From the NCBI GenBank assembly GCA_937967755.1, contig CALBTA010000600.1, positions 1-6,366 of the forward strand: a stretch of 6,366 nt of DNA, read 5' to 3'. The DNA comes from an uncultured Planctomycetaceae bacterium. Its GTDB lineage: Bacteria; Planctomycetota; Planctomycetia; Pirellulales; Pirellulaceae. Below, piece after piece: positions 1 to 5,089 of this stretch (position 1 is its first letter; every line of letters begins with the position of its first letter). Under the pieces are notes generated by a model. It had not been told where the DNA came from and made no database searches. It was given only the letters and a program-made list of their open reading frames with translations. The position numbers were made by a program, and so were the translations under genes.

Positions 1-53
1 AAGCCCGCTTCGAAAAGTTCGTCCTGCGGGCGAAAGAGAAGGCAAAGTACTGA
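1..53 (+). CDS. 3' end of an upstream gene, possibly ExbB/TolQ/MotA proton channel (partial)
   Basis: An open frame enters from the left edge (first full codon at 3) and ends at TGA 51-53. It encodes ARFEKFVLRAKEKAKY, a basic, charged, helical-looking tail. No domain is visible in 16 residues. The ExbB/TolQ guess rests on context: planctomycete exbD genes usually follow an exbB gene, these proteins often end in a charged cytoplasmic tail, and an exbD gene starts 113 bp downstream on the same strand. The frame is well supported; the product is an inference. Confidence 0.5.
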   Translation, partial: ARFEKFVLRAKEKAKY

Positions 54-66
54 CGTGCCTTCCGTA

Positions 67-115
67 CGACGGTCTTCCAAGCCGTCAAAGTTCGACGGTC
101 TTCCAAGGCCGTCGA
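67..115. repeat. Two tandem palindromic units (GACGGTCTTCCAAGGCCGTC type)
   Basis: Two near-identical copies lie at 67-86 and 93-113; the second has one extra G. Each can fold on itself. The second, taken as 92-115, pairs TCGACGG with CCGTCGA and continues through one G-T wobble to within four bases of its centre. The following tract is A-rich on the plus strand, not T-rich, so this is not a standard intrinsic terminator for the upstream gene. It starts 14 bp after that gene's stop codon. It looks like an interspersed palindromic repeat, but genome-wide copy number cannot be seen here. Confidence 0.7.
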
Positions 116-166
116 AAAAAAGAGAACAAGTGATTTCAACAACGGTATTCAAGCTCGGTCAATCTC

Positions 167-703
167 ATGCGTGTACGAAACGTCGCCGGCCTGGAAGACG
201 AAAAAATTGAATTGCAGATGACGCCGATGATCGACATCGTGTTTCAACTGCTCGTCTTCTTCATCATGACGTTCAAAATCGTCGCGATGGAAGGCGACTT
301 CAACATCAAGATGCCGCTGTCGGCCCCCAGCGAAGGCACGCCCGACGACCGCGAGCTGCCGCCGTTCATCTTGCGGATGGCCGCTAACTCCGATGGTTCG
401 CTGCGAACGCTGCGGCTGGATCAGAAAACGCTTGGCAGCGGAATGACCAGCCCGGGCGAAGCGCAAGGCGCGTTCACATTGCTGCATAACGAAATCATCA
501 GCCGCGTCGGTAACGAGCGCGGCCCCGGCAGCATCGCCGAAACGGCTGAAGTCGAACTCGACTGCGATTACAACCTGAAGTACGAATACGTGATCGCCGC
601 CATCACCGCCGTCAGCGGCAAGGTTTCTGAAACCGACGACGAAACCGTCGTCAAGCTGATCGAAAAGATCAAATTCAAACCACCCCGCGGCGGCCCGGGT
701 TAG
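167..703 (+). CDS. exbD: ExbD/TolR-family biopolymer transport protein (first of two)
   Basis: This 178-residue protein has the ExbD/TolR layout: a short cytoplasmic N-terminus (about 1-17), one membrane helix (about 18-37) starting MTPMIDIVFQLLVFFIMTF, and a periplasmic domain (about 45-178). Asp23 in the helix matches the conserved proton-pathway Asp of ExbD/TolR. In this family, ExbD sits inside an ExbB pentamer and couples the proton gradient to work in the outer envelope through TonB or Tol partners. The segment AMEGDFNIKMP just after the helix is nearly repeated in the next gene, marking them as paralogues. The periplasmic part is longer than in the second copy and ends in a basic, Gly/Pro-rich tail. 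No strong Shine-Dalgarno precedes the ATG, which is chosen because it puts the helix at the usual distance from the N-terminus. No TonB gene is in view, so the driven partner is unknown. Confidence 0.93.
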   Translation: MRVRNVAGLEDEKIELQMTPMIDIVFQLLVFFIMTFKIVAMEGDFNIKMPLSAPSEGTPDDRELPPFILRMAANSDGSLRTLRLDQKTLGSGMTSPGEAQGAFTLLHNEIISRVGNERGPGSIAETAEVELDCDYNLKYEYVIAAITAVSGKVSETDDETVVKLIEKIKFKPPRGGPG

Positions 704-705
704 GA

Positions 706-724
706 AGCGTCGTTCATTGACGCT
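706..724. repeat. Small hairpin directly after the first exbD stop codon
   Basis: AGCGTC (706-711) pairs with GACGCT (719-724) around a 7-base loop, starting two bases after the TAG at 701-703. There is no T-tract after it. It could protect the mRNA 3' end or be chance, since a 6-bp stem is weak evidence. Confidence 0.4.
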
Positions 725-743
725 CGGGTTGATATCAAATTAC

Positions 744-839
744 TCGTCCTCGTCTTTTCGTCCTCGTCTTTTCGTACTCGATGGCGGACGCCTGACGCAC
801 CCGCCGAGTACGAGAAGACGAGGACGAGTACGAGGACGA
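744..839. repeat. Long imperfect inverted repeat built from a 14-bp tandem unit, between the exbD genes
   Basis: The left arm contains a 14-bp pyrimidine-rich unit (TCGTCCTCGTCTTT) at 744-757 and 758-771, with a partial third copy to 780. The right arm mirrors it. Positions 758-780 pair with 805-827 over 23 bp with one G-T wobble (771/814). An outer stem pairs 744-753 with 830-839 after a small internal loop. The 24-base apical loop can form a further GCGG/CCGC stem (784-787/801-804). Transcribed, this would be a stable hairpin of about 33 bp. It is about 100 bp upstream of the second exbD start. There is no T-tract. It may be an interspersed repeat or a processing or attenuation element. Confidence 0.85.
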
Positions 840-936
840 CGACGTGGCGCCGGACAAGCCTGTGACCGAATCGGGCAATGGCAATAATTCTACGGGCGCG
901 CCGCGAACCTCCGTTCAGACCACCCAGTTCTGAACC

Positions 937-940
937 GGAG
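937..940 (+). promoter_or_regulatory. Ribosome binding site deciding the second exbD start
   Basis: GGAG lies 6 bases before the ATG at 947. This is the clearest Shine-Dalgarno in the window and supports 947 as the start over the in-frame ATG at 878, which would add 23 Arg/Pro-rich residues with no family counterpart. Confidence 0.75.
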
Positions 941-946
941 TTTCCA

Positions 947-1420
947 ATGCAAATTCGAAACAATCGACGCGGTGACGGTGACCAACCCCGATTGCAAATG
1001 TCGTCGATGATCGACGTGGTGTTCCTGCTGCTGATCTTTTTCGTGATGACCTTTCAGATCACCGCGATGGAAGGGGATTTCAACATCACCGCGACCCAGC
1101 CAGACGGAGAGACAGCCGTCGACCCTCCGCGTGAGTTGGTCTTTCGCGTTCACTTGCTGGCCGGCGATTCTGGCGAGCTATCCGGTGTTCGGTTTGACGG
1201 GCGAACGCTTGGAGGAATCGAAGAACTTTCCGCGGTGACCCGCACCATTGTGGGCGACCATCTGGCCCACGGCGGATTGAGCGAGCACCTCGCCGTGCGG
1301 CTTCGCACCGACGCGTCGCTGCATTACCAACACGTACTCGCCGCCATTACCGCCCTGCGCGGAGAGAACCCGGACGAGCCGCTGATCGAAGACGTGCGCT
1401 TCGTCTCCACAACTTCGTAG
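947..1420 (+). CDS. exbD: ExbD/TolR-family biopolymer transport protein (second of two)
   Basis: Started at 947, this 157-residue protein aligns without gaps to the first copy through the membrane region. It has a cytoplasmic N-terminus 1-17 rich in Arg, a helix with MSSMIDVVFLLLIFFVMTF at 18-36, Asp23 at the proton-pathway position, and AMEGDFNI at 40-47 identical to the first copy. The periplasmic domain has diverged strongly, although a motif survives near the end (YEYVIAAITA in copy 1, YQHVLAAITA in copy 2). The MTP of copy 1 is MSS here. The pair could form mixed ExbD dimers or serve different partners; the sequence does not decide. A 243-bp spacer with a long hairpin separates the copies, so expression may be uncoupled. 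The 3' end overlaps the convergent recombinase frame by 97 bp, and the stop codon is the first three bases of a palindrome. Confidence 0.92.
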   Translation: MQIRNNRRGDGDQPRLQMSSMIDVVFLLLIFFVMTFQITAMEGDFNITATQPDGETAVDPPRELVFRVHLLAGDSGELSGVRFDGRTLGGIEELSAVTRTIVGDHLAHGGLSEHLAVRLRTDASLHYQHVLAAITALRGENPDEPLIEDVRFVSTTS

Positions 1421-2436
1421 AACGCAGTTTCACTGTGTTCTATTCGGACGATGTGGAACATCGTCCTACCCTTCGCGACATGTGGAACATCGTCATACGC
1501 CCGGGGGTGGAACTGGGCGTGTACTTTCTTCAACCGCGTCTGATCGACGTGCGTGTAGATTTGCGTGGTGGCGATGCTGGCATGGCCGAGCATCTCTTGC
1601 ACCTGCCGCAGGTCAGCCCCGCCCGCCAACAGGTGCGTGGCGAAGCTATGCCGCAGCGTGTGCGGGCTGACCTCGTCCTCAATGCCGACGCGCTTGATGT
1701 ATTTTTTCAATAGCGCCCAAACAAACTCTCGCCGCACCTGACGCCCGCTGCGCGAAAGGATCAGCCAAGGTGGCGGAGGCGATGGTATTTCGGCGAGCGC
1801 GTCGCGCTCCTGCTCCAAATACTCACGCACCGCCTCGCTGGCGATGTTTGAAATGGGCACCATCCGCTGCTTGTCGCCCTTACCGTGGCACTTGCAAAAG
1901 CCTTCATCCAGATGCACGTCGCGCACCTGCAAGCGGCAAAGCTCCGACGCTCGACAACCGGTGGCGTACAGCAATTCCAGAATCGCCCGATCGCGCCGCC
2001 ACCAACGGTCGCTGGCCGCGCGCGGGGCGGCGAGCAAGTCGTTTACCTTCTTTGGCGAAAGGACATGCGGAACGTAGCTCCACAATTTCTGCGTACCGAG
2101 TAGCTCCGCCAGGTTGTCTTTCAGAACGCCTTCCAATTGCAGGTAGCGGAAGAAGACCTTCATCGTCACCGTGTGCCGCGCGATGCTGGAAGGGGCCAAC
2201 CCTTCATCGCGCAGCCAGCCGACGTACTCCGAAAGCTGAGTGATCGTCAGCCCACGAACCGGCTTGCCCGCCAGCCAGGTGACGAAGCGGGTCAAGTCTC
2301 GACGGTACGCCGCGATGGTGTTCTCCGCCAGGTGGCACTCGCTGCGCAAGTAATCCAGAAAGGCGCTGGTCCATTGCCCAGTCGGGTCGATCTTCGCGAC
2401 CTTCCGCCGAGCTGGTTTTTTGCGAAGTCTGGCCAT
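1324..2436 (-). CDS. xerD: Site-specific tyrosine recombinase, XerC/XerD family, with C-terminal extension
   Basis: The 370-residue frame has a SAM-like N-terminal DNA-binding domain (about 19-108) and a catalytic domain (about 122-313). All six active-site residues are visible: Arg162 (GCRASEL), Lys186 (GKGDKQR), His259 and Arg262 (SPHTLRHSFATHLL), His285 (LGHASIATTQ) and nucleophile Tyr294 (IYTHVD). In this family, XerC and XerD resolve chromosome dimers at dif by strand exchange. GADLR, TQIYTHV and the terminal HPRA favour XerD over XerC, but not decisively. Homologues usually end at or just after HPRA (313 here). This frame runs 57 residues further, through the palindrome cluster and 97 bp antisense to exbD, so the tail may be recent or a frameshift product. 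A one-base shift just after HPRA would reach a TGA at once. The first ~15 residues are basic. The start at 2436 has a weak GAGAAG site upstream. The gene is divergent from galE. Confidence 0.93.
   Translation of the reverse strand: MARLRKKPARRKVAKIDPTGQWTSAFLDYLRSECHLAENTIAAYRRDLTRFVTWLAGKPVRGLTITQLSEYVGWLRDEGLAPSSIARHTVTMKVFFRYLQLEGVLKDNLAELLGTQKLWSYVPHVLSPKKVNDLLAAPRAASDRWWRRDRAILELLYATGCRASELCRLQVRDVHLDEGFCKCHGKGDKQRMVPISNIASEAVREYLEQERDALAEIPSPPPPWLILSRSGRQVRREFVWALLKKYIKRVGIEDEVSPHTLRHSFATHLLAGGADLRQVQEMLGHASIATTQIYTHVDQTRLKKVHAQFHPRAYDDVPHVAKGRTMFHIVRIEHSETAFYEVVETKRTSSISGSSGFSPRRAVMAASTCW
1418..1494. repeat. Palindrome cluster at the end of the second exbD gene
   Basis: Two hairpins lie side by side. 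The first pairs 1418-1427 with 1433-1442 (10 bp, one G-T wobble, loop TTTCA), and its first three bases are the exbD TAG stop. The second pairs 1446-1454 with 1458-1466 (GGACGATGT/ACATCGTCC, 9 bp perfect, 3-base loop). Part of the second, ATGTGGAACATCGTC (1451-1465), recurs exactly at 1480-1494. No T-tract follows on either strand. On the minus strand the whole cluster is read as codons in the recombinase tail. Confidence 0.8.
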
Positions 2437-2496
2437 GCTTCTCGATAATTTTCATTTGCGCTACCAAATGATTCATCGGTTAGTGACACGCGCTCC

Positions 2497-2518
2497 ACCG
2501 GTCGCAAACCGGTTGCAA
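2497..2518. repeat. Tandem 11-bp direct repeat in the xerD/galE divergent spacer
   Basis: ACCGGTCGCAA (2497-2507) is followed immediately by ACCGGTTGCAA (2508-2518), differing at one base. A third near-copy, GCCGGTTGCAA, lies at 2581-2591. Each unit contains the palindrome ACCGGT and the period is about one helical turn, as in some operators. This 215-bp spacer (2437-2651) should hold both promoters, but no regulator gene is nearby and the role is unproven. Confidence 0.45.
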
Positions 2519-2603
2519 CGCCTGTTACGTTTATGCAGACAGAACTTCGCGCCGACAAAACGCACCGGCCGCCCAACCGTGCCGGTTGCAAGCTACGTTT
2601 GAG

Positions 2604-2609
2604 TTGACA
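2604..2609 (+). promoter_or_regulatory. Possible -35 element for galE
   Basis: A perfect TTGACA sits 43 bp before the galE ATG. No good TATAAT match lies 15-19 bp downstream (the best-spaced hexamer is TCGCAC), so this is a weak candidate. A consensus hexamer can occur by chance. Confidence 0.25.
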
Positions 2610-2651
2610 AAATCTACGCATTGCAATCGCACTGAGCAGTAAGGCATCACG

Positions 2652-3662
2652 ATGAACATCCTAGTCACAGGCGGCGCGGGCTATGTCGGTTCGCATACGG
2701 CAAAGCTGTTGGCCGAGAGCGGGCACGACGTTTGGGTTTACGACAACCTTTCCACCGGGCACGCCGGGGCCGCGCTGCCGGGCCGGCTGATTACCGGCGA
2801 CCTACACGATGGCGAACTGTTGCGTTACGTTCTGGGCGGCCGTAAGATCGAAGCGGTCATGCACTTCGCAGCCAGTTCGCTGGTGGGCGAATCGGTTGCC
2901 AACCCGGCAAAGTACTATCGCAACAATTTGGTGGCCACGCTTTCGCTGCTGGAAGCGATGCGAGACTGTGACGTCTCGCGAATTGTCTTCAGCAGTACCG
3001 CCGCCACCTACGGCACGCCCGGCGCGATGCCGATTCGCGAAGATACCCCGCAAGTGCCCTGCAACCCTTACGGCGTGACGAAGCTGGCCATCGAACGCGC
3101 GCTGGGCGATTATGCCAACGCCTACCGCTGGGGGTTCGCGGCCCTGCGTTACTTCAACGCCGCCGGCGCAGCGGCCGACGGAACGCTCGGCGAGGATCAC
3201 ACGCCCGAGTCGCATTTGATTCCCATCGTGTTGCAGGTCGCGCTCGGTCAACGCCAACACATTACGGTCTTCGGCGACGACTACCCCACGCCAGATGGAA
3301 CCTGCGTGCGCGACTACGTGCATGTCGATGATTTGGCTTCGGCGCACCTGGCGGCGCTGGAACATTTGCAGCCCGGCGAAGGGTTGAAGATGAACCTGGG
3401 CACGGGCCGCGGGTACAGCGTTCGCGAAGTGATCGACACTTGCCGTGAAGTGACCGGCTGCGAAATTTCCGAAGTCGCCGGCCCGCGCCGCGCTGGCGAT
3501 CCGCCCGAGCTGGTCGCCGACCCGTCGCTGGCGATGGAAACGCTCGGATGGCAACCGCAACACACGACGGTCGAGTCGATCGTCGAAACCGCGTGGCGCT
3601 GGCATCAAGCGAACCCACAAGGGTACGATGCGGTCGCGGTCGAAGAAGTCGCGGTAGTCTGA
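2652..3662 (+). CDS. galE: UDP-glucose 4-epimerase (GalE), NAD-dependent extended SDR
   Basis: GalE interconverts UDP-glucose and UDP-galactose in the cytoplasm by a transient NAD-linked oxidation, supplying sugars for polysaccharides, lipopolysaccharide and galactose use. The 336-residue length is typical. The Rossmann motif GGAGYVGSH is at 7-15, with acidic Asp31 of YDNLS at the NAD ribose position. The active site is Thr116 in FSSTAATYG plus Tyr140 and Lys144 in NPYGVTK; Thr in place of E. coli Ser124 is common in the family. RYFNAAGA (167-174), TPDGTCVRDYVHVDDLA (213-229) and PRRAGDPPELVADP (278-291) form the sugar-nucleotide site. By motif alignment, the E. coli Tyr299 gate position is Leu287, which may widen the pocket toward N-acetylated sugars. 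The C-terminus (WHQANPQGY) resembles E. coli GalE before a short hydrophobic/acidic tail. TAAGG upstream is a weak ribosome site. The acyltransferase starts 54 bp downstream on the same strand and may be cotranscribed. Confidence 0.95.
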   Translation: MNILVTGGAGYVGSHTAKLLAESGHDVWVYDNLSTGHAGAALPGRLITGDLHDGELLRYVLGGRKIEAVMHFAASSLVGESVANPAKYYRNNLVATLSLLEAMRDCDVSRIVFSSTAATYGTPGAMPIREDTPQVPCNPYGVTKLAIERALGDYANAYRWGFAALRYFNAAGAAADGTLGEDHTPESHLIPIVLQVALGQRQHITVFGDDYPTPDGTCVRDYVHVDDLASAHLAALEHLQPGEGLKMNLGTGRGYSVREVIDTCREVTGCEISEVAGPRRAGDPPELVADPSLAMETLGWQPQHTTVESIVETAWRWHQANPQGYDAVAVEEVAVV

Positions 3663-3666
3663 GTCA

Positions 3667-3698
3667 GCAACGCGAGTCGGCTTTTCAACGCTCGTTGC
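3667..3698. repeat. Weak imperfect hairpin between galE and the acyltransferase gene
   Basis: GCAACGCGAG (3667-3676) pairs with CTCGTTGC (3691-3698) if two bases bulge; the loop is about 14 bases and contains CTTTTC. It lies 4 bp after the galE stop. It might be a degenerate unit of the palindromes found after other genes, but the support is weak. Confidence 0.3.
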
Positions 3699-3716
3699 GT
3701 TCGCTAAAACCGTCGC

Positions 3717-4934
3717 ATGCAGCGCATCGTCTTTGAAGAGCCGTACGAATTCATTCCGCCCTACCGCGGAACCTGGTGGCCCAGCTTCATTCAGTACTTC
3801 GATCTGTACAAGATTTACCTGCGAGGCCAGGGCATTGTTGACTTTGAAGTCCGCTGTGCGGAGCGCCTGAAAGCCTCGCTCGATGCTGGGCACGGCATCA
3901 TGCTCACGCCGAATCATGCCCGGCCGGCCGACCCCGTGGTAATGGGCGTTGTTGCGAAGGAAGTCAAGACGCACGTCTATGCGATGGCCAGTTGGCACCT
4001 GTTCAAAGTGAGTTGGTTCGATGCGTTCTCGATTCGCCGGATGGGCGGCTTCAGCTTGTACCGCGAAGGGATGGATCGCAAGTCGATCAACACGGCGATT
4101 GAGATCATCGAAACGGCCGAACGCCCGTTGATCGTCTTCCCCGAAGGTTCCGTCACCCGCACCAACGACCGCCTGCACGCTTTGCTGGATGGCGTATCGT
4201 TCATCGCCCGCACTGCGGCCAAACGCAGGCGGAAGCAATCGCCGGGTTCGAAAGTGGTGGTACACCCGATCGCGGTCAAGTACCTGTTCCAAGGTGATTT
4301 GGAATCCGCGGTCAAGCCAGTTTTGGAAGAGATCGAACTGCGGCTCACCTGGCAACCCAACGACGAGATGCCGCTGGTCGACCGCATCGCCAAGATCGGC
4401 CGTGCCCTCATCGGATTGAAAGAGGTCGAGTACTTCGGTGAAGCGAAAGAGGGCCGCCTGCGGGACCGCATGAAGGGCCTGATCGACCGGCTGCTGATTC
4501 CGTTGGAAGAGAAGTACCACGGTGCCGCGAAAGACGGCCCAGTTGTGCCGCGCGTGAAGAATTTGCGCAGTGCGATCCTGCCTGACATGGTCAAGGGAAA
4601 GGTCGACGATGCCGAGCGGGCGCTGCGGTGGCGGCAGTTGGCTGATGTTTATCTGGCGCAGCAACTTTCTTGCTACCCGCCCGATTATCTGGCCGAGCGA
4701 CCCAGCGTGACACGCATTCTCGAGATCGTAGAGCGGTTCGAGGAAGACACCAGCGATAAAGTCCGCAAGCACGGGCAACTGAAAGCCGTGTTGGAAGTAG
4801 GCGAGGCGATCGAGGTCAGCCCTGACCGCGACCGCAATGCCGAGGTCGATCCGCTGATGGCCCGCATCGGCGAAGAACTGCAATCGATGCTCGACCGGCT
4901 GGCGCAGGAATCACCCGCGTACGAGCCATCGTAA
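3717..4934 (+). CDS. PlsC-domain (1-acylglycerol-3-phosphate-type) acyltransferase with long C-terminal extension
   Basis: The N-terminal half carries the glycerolipid acyltransferase motifs in order: HX4D in NHARPADP (His67, Asp72; catalytic motif I), GGFSLYR (110-116; motif II), FPEGSVTR (141-148; motif III) and VHPIAVKY (182-189; motif IV). Such enzymes move an acyl chain to lysophosphatidate or a related acceptor at the cytoplasmic face of the inner membrane. At 405 residues it is far longer than a typical PlsC (about 240). Residues from about 200 onward are charged, mostly helical-looking and not recognised. No confident membrane segment is visible; the aromatic stretch around 17-35 could bind the membrane. 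The acceptor lipid is therefore uncertain. There is no clear Shine-Dalgarno before the ATG at 3717. Its nearness to galE suggests, but does not show, a glycolipid or envelope role. The TAA stop lies inside the left arm of a perfect 23-bp inverted repeat, so the last residues may have been changed by that element. Confidence 0.88.
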   Translation: MQRIVFEEPYEFIPPYRGTWWPSFIQYFDLYKIYLRGQGIVDFEVRCAERLKASLDAGHGIMLTPNHARPADPVVMGVVAKEVKTHVYAMASWHLFKVSWFDAFSIRRMGGFSLYREGMDRKSINTAIEIIETAERPLIVFPEGSVTRTNDRLHALLDGVSFIARTAAKRRRKQSPGSKVVVHPIAVKYLFQGDLESAVKPVLEEIELRLTWQPNDEMPLVDRIAKIGRALIGLKEVEYFGEAKEGRLRDRMKGLIDRLLIPLEEKYHGAAKDGPVVPRVKNLRSAILPDMVKGKVDDAERALRWRQLADVYLAQQLSCYPPDYLAERPSVTRILEIVERFEEDTSDKVRKHGQLKAVLEVGEAIEVSPDRDRNAEVDPLMARIGEELQSMLDRLAQESPAYEPS

Positions 4935-5003
4935 CGGGGGCTTCTAGCCACCGTCGTGACGGCAATCGAAGATTGCCGGGCGGTGGCTAGAAGCCCCCGT
5001 TAC
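4931..5003. repeat. Perfect 23-bp inverted repeat with nested hairpin (REP- or MITE-like unit)
   Basis: Positions 4931-4953 and 4981-5003 are exact reverse complements over 23 bp (starting GTAACGGGGGC, ending GCCCCCGTTAC). The 27-base loop contains a second perfect hairpin, GGCAATC/GATTGCC (4961-4967 and 4971-4977), with a 3-base loop. The acyltransferase TAA (4932-4934) is in the left arm. No T-tract follows (TAATTGCCCC), so it is not a canonical intrinsic terminator, although a GC-rich stem this long might still stop transcription. No convincing target-site duplication is visible. Its shape fits a transposase-dependent palindromic unit; copy number elsewhere is unknown. Confidence 0.88.
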
Positions 5004-5089
5004 TAATTGCCCCGTTGCAATCGCAAATCCGCTGCGCGAAACTAAACGCAAGTTACAAGTCATAGTTTTCTGTCAACACCACAACGCCC

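Noticed and set aside
744..839. CRISPR-like or coding interpretation of the repeated unit
   Set aside because: The 14-bp units are contiguous with no spacers and the arms mirror each other. No cas gene is present.
878..946. Upstream in-frame ATG at 878 as the start of the second exbD gene
   Set aside because: The extra 23 residues are Arg/Pro-rich and absent from the paralogue. The ATG at 947 has a well-spaced GGAG and gives the same Asp23 numbering as copy 1.
1324..2436. Integrase of an integron, phage or genomic island
   Set aside because: The sequence is most like housekeeping XerC/XerD. No tRNA, attachment site, cassette array or phage gene is nearby.
1435..2448. Several plus-strand open frames opposite the recombinase gene
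   Set aside because: They are shadows of a gene with all six catalytic residues, overlap each other and show no domain.
2802..4883. A 693-codon open frame on the minus strand opposite galE and the acyltransferase
   Set aside because: It runs antisense through two genes with complete family motifs, and its translation is His/Arg/Val-rich with no recognisable domain. Long open antisense frames are expected from GC-biased codon use.
2621..5025. Shared 11-mer TTGCAATCGCA upstream of galE (2621-2631) and of the VOC gene (5015-5025) as a common operator
   Set aside because: A few exact 11-mer matches are expected by chance in a window of this size, and the flanks do not extend the match.
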